DNA of 64,000 nt from Doryteuthis pealeii (Eukaryota > Mollusca > Cephalopoda > Myopsida > Loliginidae): NCBI GenBank assembly GCA_023376005.1, contig CM042152.1, positions 70,285,845 through 70,349,844 on the forward strand, read 5' to 3'. Below the pieces are notes generated by a model that had not been told where the DNA came from, made no database searches, and was given only the letters and a program-made list of their open reading frames with translations. The translations under genes and the position numbers were made by a program. Numbering within the stretch: the stretch's first letter is position 1; the number at the start of each line of letters is the position of its first letter. Positions 39,116 to 53,276 of this stretch are shown here, piece after piece.

Positions 39116-42100
39116 AGTTTTCCCGGGCTGTGTTTAAATAACCAGGCTGCAATGTCTCTAGTGACAAACCCTGGCAGCAAGGGAAGCTAACCCTTTTCCA
39201 GTCTCTACCCCATCCAAACAAGGGAAGACAATCACTACAACGCAAATGGCCGTACAGCTGCTTTCTTGTGGGGTGTTGTTTCCACAATTTGTTTTTAAGA
39301 CCATTCTTGTGCAACTCACATTTAGATTATTGTCTATGTGTTTCATTAGGGGTCCAAGTGGTGCAGAGATACAGTAGCACCGATACAACAATGGCTTGAA
39401 AGAATTATCGCTTTAACTTATTAGTGGGATCAGTAAAAGAAAAGAAGAGCAAAAAGAGTTTTGTTTTAATACCTGTTGCCATTCAAAAAATGCTGGTAAT
39501 ATTGTGTTGTTAATTAATACAACATAATATGTGCCTGGTACGTTATGGTAAAGTCTTTCCATATGAAACTCACATGATTTCAAAACAACATGGGGAACCT
39601 GGACTTCCCCAGTAATAAGGATTGTGCTACAAAAAAAACAAAACAAAAAAAAATGACAAAAAAGATTATCAAAACAACAACTGTTAACTCTTTGCCTACC
39701 AAATTTCCCCCACGGCAATATCAAAATTTCTTGGTATTTTTTAACTTTACTAGCAAATATATACACCCTCTGGGTGCAAGTATTTAACTTTTAATGTAAT
39801 AAAATATTATATTAAATTAGAAAGGCTAATGAAATTAAATAAGAATGCAGATACAAAGATTTGAAACAGAGAGGGGTTTAATCAAAAAATAGAACAACTG
39901 AAACTTACTCTTCCATCACTCCGTCTTTCATTGCTAAATTTTCCTAATTTAATTATTTAATCAAAATAGGATGTAAAGAATAAAATGACAGTTATTTTTT
40001 CTTGTTAATTGATTTCTTTTAAGATTTATCTGCAAGATTTTTGCTCATATCTATTCACCTCAGAACTCATTCTGTTTAAATAAAGTCCTATTATTATTGT
40101 AATCTGAGTCCTTCTGCTCTATTATAATGAACTAACCATCAAATCGTAGGAGAGCTACTATGAGTGGCTTAAAGTAGGCAAAGACTTAATAACACATTAA
40201 CTTAAAAGTTAACAACATAGTAGTTATTTTAAATATATCTATAATATTAGTAAAAAAATCATTCATCCAATTAATTAACCTTGAAGATGTTGAACTCATG
40301 GTGACATGTGTGGGGATTAAATAAAACTAAAATAAAAATTTAAATTAAAAAAAAAAAAAAACTCCCATGAGCCTTCACCGGAAGAACCCTCTGCACATGT
40401 CCAACAAAAAGGACTGTCCCTCGACCCCCAAAAGAATCTCTCGGCCTTTTCGAGTATAGGCCTTAACTGGGTCTGGTCGCTCCTACTACCCAGGGGGATA
40501 TCCCCTTGCCGCAGGCGACTATGGACGGTCAATAAAGCCTAAATCATAAAACACCTTCTGTCTCTGTCTCCTTTTCATTCCTTAAATTCCTTCCGTTTCA
40601 GCGTGACACCAAATGAGATGGGGTTAAAGCAAAAAACACTAAGAACACGCAGCCAAGAATATCCAGCTACTTTAAACCTGTAAAACACCCAAAATCCCTT
40701 ATACCCCATACATGATATAATTTTGGAAGACATGTAGCTCTAGGCATTATGATTTTGTTTATAAAAATGTTTCCTCTAAGAATTGAAGTAACTTAAAAAT
40801 AGGAAATACTGTTTTTAATTATATTACATGAAATATAAATTCAAATAATTCAAATTGATTTTAATAAGTATGATCCACATCGGAGTCACCAATTATAAGA
40901 ATAGTGGGTATTAGTTTATAACTAAAACTAGGTCTTTATGATGCATTAGTGCATCCATAGATACAATAACACAGAACATTCAGCAAGGAAAGACAAAAAA
41001 ACTAACTTGCATGAACAATGCACTTATAAATGTTTGATAGATACACATGCAACAACAAAATGATATATGTCTCCCCAGAAGGTAAATTGTATATAATGTT
41101 CCATGAATAAACAAAGTGTAAGTTGGGTGACTACCTAACCAAAAGCAGGTACTGTAAGCAACCTGTCCTTTGTTTATCAATATGACTTGATTCGGCATTA
41201 AATGACCTGAAAGAGGTTGATATTTGTTATGGTTTTACATACAGATAGAATACGAAACACTGAATGAAAATGCAAGACCAGGTTGTTTGAAATTAACAAG
41301 GATTATTTAACACAGGGTAGAGATTGCTTCTACCCTAAAAGTGACTTAATTAGTTCAACCGTGTTATATGTGTATCCTGACCGCATGAATCCCAATCCAA
41401 AAGTGTCATGGTGGAAACCCCACTTCTAAGTTCCCATTAGCTCCCTACTAATTAAAGGGAGTAACTCTAGATTTCATTAGGTCTAGGACCTAACAATATG
41501 CCATAAAACACACACCAACCAACCAACCAACCAACCAACCAACCAACCAAGTGTCAGAAGAGGTACAAAATGATTAGAAAAAACTTGTCTTTGATGGTTT
41601 TCATGGCAAGGTGCAATAAAATGCCATGAAAGTTGGAAACAAATTATCTCTGTTCTGTTCTATGAACAGAAATGAAAAAACATGTCCTTACTCTATGAGC
41701 GAGGACTGAAAAAGATAATTCTTATCCGAACGGAAACAAAAGAAAACAATTTTAAGAGGCTGAATTATCATGTGACCAAAGGACATGTGATGTGTGAAAC
41801 CATGCCATGCCCACAATCCAATGGAAGACAATTATTTATGTCTCCCTACAACATCTATAAGTAAGTAAGAAAAAAGACGGTTTAACTCAGTTGGTAGAGC
41901 GTCTGTCTAGGAACCACAAGGTTCTGGGTTAAATACCGGCCCTCGCCAACTCAGCGTATAAGTAGCACAGGGATCTGTGCAGTAAAGTGAGGAGCTAATG
42001 GTAGGTGTGTCACTCTGCCTCAGGCAACAAAAACAATCTCCTTGGTCTAGCGCTAGTGAAAAGGGGATAGACTCCCTCACTGTTTGGCTTTAAGCCACCC

Positions 42101-44097
42101 CGATGACTTTACTTACGTTCATGGTTACTTTCATACATCTCATGACAAATCAAAAAAATTGCTGTGAAACAAATAATAGATTTTTACCTTTCTTCTCCAT
42201 CCACAACTTTTACAGAAATATATTTGGTAAATAAAAGAATATTTTCAGCATTGTAAGTGATATACAATTTACAAGTCTCAAATGGTTGGAGATTTCCATT
42301 CTTAGGGTAGATCTTCAATTCACTCAGACCCTGAAGAAAAAATGGAGAATTTAAAAATCATATAACACATGTTGCATTTATATTGCTAGATAAATTTTTG
42401 AATGATCCTTAAACCATAAATAAATTCTTCCTTTCACTTAGACGGACTGAAAAATTATTTATGCAATTCTTATCTTTAGTAATTTCTATCTTTCTTTCTC
42501 GTAGTTATCTTTCTTTCTTTTTAGTACTTTCTTTATTTATTTCTTTATTTATTTATTTCTAGCATTTCTTTCTTTCTTTTTCTTTCTAGCAGTTTTCATT
42601 CTTTTTTCTAGCACTTCTATTTCTTTCTTTCTTTTTTTGCTTTCTATCTTTTGTTGGAAGTGTGTGGTGTAATGGTTAGAGTCATAGGAAATGGACTCAT
42701 CCCCCCGAGTCCAAATCTTGGATGAAGCTACAGTTCACATAGCACTAATACCTTTGGGAAAGGTATGAATCAAACTACTCTCCCTCCAGCTATGGATAAA
42801 TAGTAGGGCAGACTGGGCTCTTTAACCTTGGTTAGGCAACCAGTCAAAGGAGACGGAAAACTCTGAATTCAAACCTGTTAAACTCCGCTTGGGGTGGTCA
42901 CTAGTAAAATAGGCTCAGTCCTAATTAGTGATCTATTTCACTAATATTTCTTTCTTTATAGGACTTCTCTTTTTTCTTTCTTTCTAGTACTTCTGTTTGT
43001 TTGTTTGTTAGATAATGCTAAGTCTCTTTTTCTTACACTTAAAATTATACACTTTGGCCCTATCTTGGGCTAGACAGGCGGTCGGAGAGGCCCCCCCCCG
43101 ATCAATCGGCTGGTCATGTCAAGCCCTAGCACCTATATGATTTTCCCAACCCTATTGCCCTTATGGCAAGCCCCAATCCCTTTTTATCATATGGGTGCTA
43201 GAAGGCGGTGGCTGCAGGTCTACATGTTCTGGGAATGACGTTAAACTCTATCTGATGGTGAGGTTCCAGTTTTGGAGGTTTGGGGAATGTGGAGCACTCC
43301 TTCATCACCATTGCTCCCTGGTCCACTCTGACCCGGAGTGGTAGTACCTGTTAGGGTCCCATCTATGGGTTAGATAGAAAAATGTATTTATAAAAAAATT
43401 GTATTATCCATTAAGAATTGATTTATTTCAAAACTTTATTGGCATTAAATGACCCACTGAGGTTGATATGCCGTAAAACAAAACAAACCAAACCAAAATT
43501 AAAATTACAGTCAAAAATATTTTAAGAATGATGTTGGTTGGCTCGTTGGTTGGATTTTTACAGCATGTCAAATCTTGGGTTATTTTAGGCCAAAGATGCT
43601 TTTTTTTTATTCATTCTTTGTTGAGTACGGTTGTTATTTTTGCAGGTTCAATCAGATCTATTTAACTTAACCCAAACAGGTACTACCACACCGGGTCTAA
43701 GTGGACATGGGAGTAATGCTAATGAAGGGGTACTCCCCAGAGCTCACCACTAGATGGAGTTTAACATCATATGCAAGACACCAAGACCCTCAGTCTAAGC
43801 CTTTTATCACATATATGATAAAAAGAAGGAGGCGCATGGTTAGAGTCATGGGAAATGTACTCGTCGACCCGAGTTCAATCCCTGGATGAAGCTGTTTGCA
43901 TTCCACATGTTGCTAATACCCTTGGGAAAGGTATGAATCCAATTCTCCTTCCGTCTATGGGCAAATAGCAGGGCAGACTGGACTCTTTAACCATGGCTAG
44001 GTAACCAGTCTAGGATAAGGAAAACTCTGAATTCAAACCTGTTAAACTCTGCTTAAAAAATTGACCTTGTGTCACATCCTGCTCATGTAGAGGGGTT

Positions 44098-44135
<38 letters not shown>

Positions 44136-46562
44136 AAAAAGAATTGGGTGTCTGCAGTAATAACAATATGGTCAGAACAATTATATAGGTGCTAGGGCTT
44201 GATGTGACCAGCTGACTGATTGGAGGGGTCCTTTCTGACTGCCCGTCTAGCCCAAGTAAAGGCCAAAGTAGATTGTTGCATATCATGGTCTTTTCAGCCA
44301 TCTGAATTCCTTCCTTAAGCATCATGAGTCGGCAACCACAGTCAACAAGTGGCCCATTGGGGAGTCTTAACCCTCTGCAGAGGGGCAGTCGGAATATTCT
44401 ACAGCCCCAGTCAACAGGGTAATCTTACTTCTCAGCAGAGGTGCAGTTGGCGTATTCTACAGCCCCAGCCAACAGGGTGGTCTTACCCCTCTGCAGAGGT
44501 GCAGTTTGTGTATTTTACAGCCCCAGCCAACAGGGCATTTTAAAAGTGAACAAAAACAGACTAACTATTTTATGTATGTATTATATGTTTCTATCTCTAT
44601 AAATAATCTTGTATTTCCTTCTGATTATTCAGTGTTAGTGTATCAATGGATATCCTAATGTTAATATTGTGTTGCATAGCGCCTTCTTCACTGGCACTAA
44701 ATAATTATAATGTTATATATCTCTTTCTTTCTTCTATATCTGGTCGTATTTTCTTCTGGCCGGCTTTGCTTTCTCGATCGTCTTTGGTATATCTTCTATC
44801 ATCTTGACTTGGTCTGGAATCTTCTAAGGTCTGGACTTTCTTGGGGACTTCGGGTCTGGTCTTCTACTGGGGATTTCTCTTTATCAGAAGCCCTGTGTCA
44901 TTGGTAGTTTTTAGATAATAAATACAAGACTTCGAGTTACTTGATCTTATTTTATTTTTAAATCCCCAACCAGACAATCTGCGCAGATGAGAATGGCGGC
45001 GCATAATACGCGACTTACAACCTAGGAGCTCGGCTCCTACCTTCTAACTGATTGAAACTTACTTACTATCTAAACCGGAAGAGAGGGTCCTCTCTACCGG
45101 TTCTTACGGTATCCACCGGAAGATAGGGTTAGGACTGAGGTCAAGCTTGTCACTCAATCTTCAAGGCCGTCAGCTGCACTTAAAACGCCATCTTGTTTTC
45201 TACACTAATGCACATAAATATTAGGTATCTAATAATTATGTAACAATTGGACCTTGATGAGTGGGGACTCGACTCCCTGGCACCAACGAATCTAATAGTA
45301 TTATAATGGATGCTACCTGTCTTACCTGATCTAGTGTTATTATTGGGTTATTATGTTATATACAGATGAGAGGATTTTTAAAAGATGCTTTTGCATAAAG
45401 CAAAACTGATTATTTATTACCAATTGATTCTTGTGCTTCATCTAAAAAGTTTGAATAAAAAGTTTCTTTCTTTCTTTCTCTCTTTCTTTCTCTCTTTCTT
45501 TCTTTCTTTCTATTTTAAGTTATATTAACATTTTCTTTCTGTCTTTCTTTCTTTCTTTCTTTAATATACATTTTTTAGTTATTCATCTTTTTCAAATCTT
45601 TATTTATTTTTCTATTGTTTATTTCTTATCTTTTTTTTCATGATTTTCATTGATTTTTTAAGAAAAGTTTAACGTTTCATCAACTATGAAACACCTGTTT
45701 TTCAATAATTGCCCAATTCAGAAATCGACAAAACACTTTTTTGACTTATTTGAAGTTTTGAAAGAAAGAAAGAAAGAAATAGAGGAACGGATAAAAAGAG
45801 AGAAAACAAGAAAAAAGAAAACTTTCTGTTGGGTTGGTAATACATGTTTGCTTCTATATATGGAGTTAAGAGAGGGAGAGCATTTCTGTGATTGGACATA
45901 ACAATCACGAGTCATTGCCAGTAGTTTTGGCACTCATATTCAACAGACATCATTGGACTAGCTCCAAGACAAAATTGAAAGAATTCGTCTTCGAGAGGAC
46001 AGACTCAATAGAAGATACCAGATATCTTTTTTCCCTCTCCATCAGACTGGTAGGTCTCTCAAACTTGACTCTATATATAGCAAGGACATTTATATTGTTA
46101 GTTATTCTTTGTTTTATTTTTGATAAACCTTTAGAATTAAACTAAGTTTTCATTCATTTATTTGTTGTTGCTAGCCTCAGAATAACTGCTAGACTAACAC
46201 AATATTTCTATATAATACTTAAGAAAAAAAAAATTCTTTTATATTTTTATATGTAGAAAAGAAAGAAACAAAACAAACCATAGTTATCAAAAAAAGCAAA
46301 AATATTTACAGAGTCTGATTTTGTTGTTTCTTGAACTACAAAGTCAGTAGGAATTGGAGATTTGTTATGCAGAGTTATCTCCCTTGTTGGACATTCTCCT
46401 TGGCAAATCAGACCAAAATCTACATTAGGTTCTTCAATAACAATATCAGCACCCTAAAAAAAAGAAAAAGAAAAAAAAGCATACAAAATTAATCACTTAC
46501 TCTTTATATTGTAACATTAAGAAAAATGAGAAAGATCCAATAAGCAGATATAAAGTTTTACA

Positions 46563-46613
<51 letters not shown>

Positions 46614-47363
46614 CAAAACGAATAAAAAACAAAGGGGAAACAATTATTATTTCTTTTGAATTTAAATTCAAAAGTTGATTTTGTTAAGAAAAGCAAAAAT
46701 CAAATGAATGAATTATGTTTGTTTAATCACGGTTAAGTAGAAGTTTGTGCGAAAGAAAATTTTATTTACTTTGACATCAGCTTGAATATTGAAATTTATA
46801 GGTTCTTCTTGATATTCCAAATAACATTTCAATTGATGATTAATGAGTCCTGGGCGATACCCAGTCACACACAGTTGTAATTGCACCTCTTTATTTGAAT
46901 CTACAAGCAAAAATAAAAAAAAAATAAATGCAAACTCATGTATTTATGACAACCAAAAAAATCTTAATTAAAAATTATTAAAATTATTATTAAATTATTA
47001 AATTATTAATTAATAATTATTAATGATAATTAATTAATAATTAATTAATTAATTATTAATAATTAATAATTAATAATTAATTATTAATTAAGATTATTAT
47101 CAAATTATTAAATTAAATTATTAAATTATTATTAAATTATTAAATTATTAAAAAATTATTAAAAATGCTTAATTAAAAATTATATTATTACTTCAAATGT
47201 TTTGTTAAAGTCCAAGTGGGGCAGCCATACAGTAGCAATAATAATAACTAGCAGGACCTGTGGATATACCACTGTATGATAATTTACTTATTACGTTTGA
47301 TATATTTACTTAAGACCTATTGTAAAATAGTTCAATATGTAAAAAGTATAATAATCTTGATTT

Positions 47364-47412
<49 letters not shown>

Positions 47413-50400
47413 AGTCTTTTTTTTCTTTCTTTCCTTCTTTTCATCTTTTCAATATGTTCAATTGAAACAGATTAGTATTATCGCTTCCACATGCTCACTC
47501 TCTCTCTCTTTCTATCTTTCTTTCTAATTAGATTGTTTCTGTGTAGCATGTCCTTTTCCTTCCCTTTCTTTCTATATGATAAAAACGGAATGGTCCATTA
47601 TTAAGCTGAGGTGACAACACCTATAAGAAATAAGAATTCGGCAGAGAAGCAACAACAGATAATCAGGATTTACATCTTAGATAATTTGGGTGGTCTCATT
47701 TTTCACCAGAGGGTGTTGGAAGATGATAATGGTTGTACAATTAAGGAACATGAGTATTAATATATAGATCATACCTATTGTACCAGTTGATGGTTCCACT
47801 TCCATAGTGAAGAATTCACTTTCATACAATTCCCAACTAAATTTGACGTGGCTGATACTATTGTTGATAAACTGAAAGAAACAAATGGAGACAGGATAAG
47901 ATTAGTTTCCATAGTATTCATGGGCATAAAGTGGTGGCACAAAATCCCCCACTTAGAAATTAGAAGCAGAACACGCATTGACTCAATTGAGACCATCCTA
48001 TCGCAATGCCAACTGCAATGTTTGGGTCACATCATCCGCATGCCTGCAGACAGACTCCCTCGTAAACTACTTTACAGTGAACTTACAGATGACATGTGGA
48101 GGACAAAAGCAGTTCAAAGACCATATTAAGACAACACTGAAGAAATGTAACATCACACCTTCAAGAGTGGAAGATCTGGCCTCCAATAGACAGGGTTTCC
48201 CCTGCAATGTGTGTGACCACATCTGCAAGTCCAGAATTGGACTAATGAGCCACCATAGGGTCCACAAATAAAGACATGGAGTGACGTCATGATCATCTGC
48301 GATGGACTTCAAAAAAGAAAAGAAAAGAAAAGATTATTCATCCCTATATACGAAGGAGAGTCAAAAATTAACTGTACTTTCTCCCTAAGTTGTTGGGTGG
48401 CCTAAAGTCAGTATCAGCCAGACAGCAAGGAAGTCTATCCCCTTTTCATTAGTGTTAGACCAAGGAGATTGTTTTGGGCATCTGAGGGGGAGTGCCACAC
48501 CTACAATCAGCTTCTCACTTTACCGCACAGATCCCTGTGCTACTCATACGCTGAGTTGATGAGAGCTGGTATTGAACAGGAACCTTGTGGTTCTTAATCG
48601 GATGCTCTACTGAATGAGCTAAACCAGCCCTTTATCTATTATGTATGTGTGCTTATAGTTTGCACAGTTGTGGTCACGTGATTGAAGTTTGAGCCTGATC
48701 ATGCTTTTTGCTTGCTGTCTTTACAGTGTAAATATGGCTGCTCGACTAACATCATGCACCAAGGAAGTGACATGATTTCTCTGGTTGGAAGGAGTGTCAG
48801 GGGCTGAAATTTGACAGAGGCTTTTAGCACCATACGGGGACAGTGCACTACTGTGTAGAAGTGTGAATGAGTGATAGAGAAGTTTAAAAGTGTCCAGACA
48901 AGTGTGATGCATGAAGAGAGAGTAGAATACCTGTCAAACTGATGAGAAGATTCAGCAAGTTTGAGAGATTGTAATGGCTGTCAAATTTTTATTGATGAGG
49001 TAGCTTATTCTCTGAAGATTAGTCATGGTTCTGTCTATCAAATCATCCACGATAAGCTCAGCTTTTATAAAACAAAAGTGCAGATAATTTTTTAATCTCC
49101 CTCATACATTAAAAAAAAAACCCAGTTACCTTCTAATCAACAGCATACCTCTAAATCAGTGGTTCTCAACGGGGGTCCACATGGACCCCGGGGACCATAT
49201 AACATTTTTGGGACCCAGGCAAGCAAAATGTATTAAACTATAAAAATACAATGAGATTTTTAAACATCGAATGTCTATGGGGGGGGGTCCACCAGAGTAA
49301 AATAGGTTTAAAAGGGGGTCAATAGGTAAAAAAAAAGGTTGAGACCCATTGTTCTAAATCATTGCATTTTACACCTCGAGTTGTACAGAAAACGCCAATA
49401 AACATTTTTTTTCTAAATGATTGTGATTCTTCTTGTGACACATGTTGGGATGATAGGCATGCAAAAACAATGATGTCATTATTTGAATAAGATCTTCAAA
49501 AGTTCTTCAACACTTTGTTTGTTCAACAGTCAAACTATTCAAAATAATTTCCCAGGTTGGGTCATTACTATGCTCAGATACACAGGGAACACCTGAGGAA
49601 GGCTGGAGGATACAGCGGCTGAAATGTTGTGTTAATACATACTACAATAAAATTAAAAATAAATGCTAGAAATATAATGGTTTGTATATACCTGATCAAA
49701 GGTTTTTTTTTAATGATCAATACATATCTCTGATTGGTTGGTAAAATACAAAAGTTTGACCACATGACCTGCTTTCTGCTATGTCCCTATATATTTGAAT
49801 TTTTATCTGAGCTGACTTTGGGGGGGGGGAGTTAAGTTATATTTTGGGAGTAACAAAATTCTGGATGTACCACAAGACTATTAGTCCAGGTTTAAAGCTA
49901 ACTTGAAGCCAGACTTTTTAGACCTTATTTTTCTAATGCAAGTATCATTGAGGAATGAGAAAGTTTTGGTAAACGTGCCAGGTTTTGGCTCCTTTACCAA
50001 ATTTTTTCTCATGTATGAGATTTAAGATATGGGGCGCCTGGTGTCATGGTTATCATCATAGGAAATGATTCAGTTCAAATTCTGGATGAGGCTGTTTGCA
50101 TTTCACATCATGGTAATACCTTTGGGAAAGGTATGAATTCATCTACTCTCCCTCCAGCTAGGGTAAATAGTAGGGCAGAGTAGGCTCTTTAATCTTAGTT
50201 AGACAACTAGTCTAGAAGGAAAACTCTGGATTGAAACCTGTTAAACTTCGCTTATAAAATTAACCTTGCCTCTCATCCAATTCGGATGGGTTGGTAAATA
50301 TATATATATATGATTCAAGATATTTCAATATACTGATTGAATTTACATAAAAGATTTTTGAAGATTTACATTATTTTTTTTATCCAGGCAACATTAGATG

Positions 50401-53219
50401 TCCTTGATAATTGATGATACAATAAAACAAACTTTTGTAACAAGCAATGTTTTCCGAATAGAAAAAAAAAAAAAAAAGAAAAAGCAAACTTACTGAAAAT
50501 TCCCTTTTTTCCGTAATGCCAGAGTATATTTGTCCATGGATGAACATAGCATATGGCCTTAACATTACACTGAATGGAATACACTGAGCCTGCAACTCAA
50601 TAGATAGACTCACAAATTCATTTTTATTATCTGCAAATAGAAAATTCAATCAGTAATTAGCTATTAAAACAGATAACGATGATTGTTATGATAATTTACC
50701 ACACACGCATGAACTCTTCCAATTATAAATAGCAGCAGGTTCTACACTTAAGTGAGAGTTAGTATTTCAGCAGACAGCCGATAAGACAGCCTTGCATGTA
50801 ACCGACTCATTGGTATATATTTGTTCTACTGTTATTTGTTAATATATTTGTTTAACTCATTTCCTGTCTTGTGTCTTTATTCTGGCCCCTAACCAGGCCA
50901 CAACAATGATGTAATCAGTTTGATGAGGTCTGTCCAAGAAAATTTATAGCCAATTAGAATATGTCAAGAATATGTCAAGAACGTTTACATGACCTTGTGT
51001 TACATAATTGATAGGTAGCCTATTAATTATGTACAGTGTGTAGTTTAGATTCAAAATAATGGTTTAGTAGAAAAAACACAGGAAAATTATTGACACTTTT
51101 TAACCATGTGTTGACCTCTCTTTGGTTTGCCAGAGCAAGCCATGCGAAAGTAGTGAGGAAAGTTAGATTTGGCTGGGTGCTGGGTGCTGGGTTGAGTAAG
51201 ACGTATGGTGTCTCTCACCCCAATAGCCAAAATCTCCACGTGTTACTTGGATACTCATAAAATAAAATATGAGCTCAAAAGAAAAGAAAGTCTTTTGTCA
51301 TTAATTAAAAACAAAATAACAACACGGGACATCCCAGTATCAAGTCAGGAAGAATCCCAGATCCATAAGAAACCAGCTTAGAACTAGTCAAGATCCAAAA
51401 ATAGATGACAGAGAATAGATAAATAGCAGCAACTCTGAGATGATAGAAGACTATACAACCATGGGTATACAATCATTACAATCAAAATATACAAAGATAT
51501 AAGGTATGGCTATACACACTTGATGTAAATTGATGACCTATTAGAAAGGACCTTACTGCACATACATGAACAGATACTCTCCCAATCATTCAAATGTTGA
51601 GTTCTTCTAGTAAAAGTCATTCTCTAGTGGAGAAATGGAGAATTTATATTCAGCTCAGAAGTTGAGTTCATTTCGATTGTAGGTGAGACAAATTTCAGCA
51701 TTACATCTATACATATATAAAGGGCAGTTGTGTGTATCTGTATGTCCAAGGAAACTTCGAAAATAAAGCAATTATCAACAAAGTAAATATATATACACAT
51801 TAGATATTACTAGGGCTTGGTTTTTGAGCAAAATAATGAAGATTTGATTTATATTTGGGAAGATATTTAAAAATTCAAATTTTAAAAGTAACAGAAGGGA
51901 AAATTATGTGCATGTTATTTTGTTTAAATTTTTTTTTTTTGTATGTTTTTTTTTCGTTTTAAATATTTTGATTGATTGAATTAATTGCATCATTAATATT
52001 TTTTTTTTTTAAATTGTAAATCATTGAATGGAAACTTCTTAATATATTGTTATATATTTACGTGGGGATTTTTATGGGGCAACCAGGAAGGATCTCACTT
52101 GCAATAAGTAATAATGGATCTGCGAGACTAACTTTAAAAAAATCCCCCTCTACGCTGGGTAGCTACTTTTAGTAATCTATAAGGAACTGATATAGGCACG
52201 TGGTCTAATGGTTAGGTCATAGGAAATGGACTTGTCGACCCGAGTTCAATTCCTGGACGAAGCTGTTTGAATTTCACATACGCTAATACCCTTGGGAAAG
52301 GTATGAATCTAATTATCCCTCCAGCTATGGGTAAATAGCAGGACAGACTGGGCTCTTTAACCTTGGCTAGGTAGCCAGTCTAGGAAAGGAAAACTCTGAA
52401 TTCAAACTTGTTAAACTCCGCTTAATAAATTGACCTTGTGTCACATCCTGCTCTTGCGGAGGGGTTGGTAAATATGTATAAGGAACTGATATGCCATTAA
52501 AAAAATTACCCAAACCAAACCAACTTGGCTTTGCTTCAGGTGAATCTTGAAAATTAAAAAAAAAATCTCTTTTGATGTAATAGGGGAGATGCTACTGGGA
52601 TCAAGATTGCTTGATTTTTTTCCCTCTGCTGCATCCTGTCAGAAGACAAGGCCACAGCTGAGGGGGATGAACAGAAACCATGCTCTAATCAAAGGTAACC
52701 TGTAAAATTTATCATTACTTACCTATTTCTAACTTCCCACCAAGGATGTCATCATTTTTGATGAAGTTGTTTTCCTCGTTTGTACCCGGCGTTTTGGGTA
52801 CATTTTCCAAGATCATTTGTAAAACACACCTGTAAGAATCTACCTGGAAAATACAGAAAATTTATATCGGAAAAGATTTTGGAATCTTTTGAAGTGATCT
52901 GCTGACTGCTCTAGTTGGGTAAATACATATAGTCTTGCAAAACTGACAGATACTATGAATAGATGATAATCAACAAAGATATTGTATTAGCCAATGTTTC
53001 AAAATGTTTACCTTCTCTGGAGCAAAAACGGTTTCAAAGTCTATACTTTCTGAGGGAGGTAGAACCCCATATGTTGGGTAAACACAAAATGGAGGAGTTC
53101 CAGCCATTACTTTTAAGTAACTAACAGTTCCTTCTGGGTTTGTTGGGTCAACTGTTATTTTGTATTTCACCCAGTAGAATTGTAGACTGACATTTCTGAA
53201 ATAAGATGAAAACTCCATT

Positions 53220-53276
<57 letters not shown>

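Larger units (their letters stand above)
23081..44100. repeat. Copy B of the locus duplication
   Basis: This is the second copy of 1-15,811, lengthened by a 5.1 kb BEL/Pao element (25,501-30,613) and a 0.7 kb minisatellite block (24,388-25,084) that copy A lacks. It lacks the solo LTR at 1,563-1,995 of copy A. It sits in the expected exon order between exon 12 and exon 21, so it is the copy that belongs to the gene. Confidence 0.93.

Noticed and set aside
44710..44907. 65-codon hydrophobic open frame
   Set aside because: It lies in an LTR-like repeat, with no conserved motif and no splice context.
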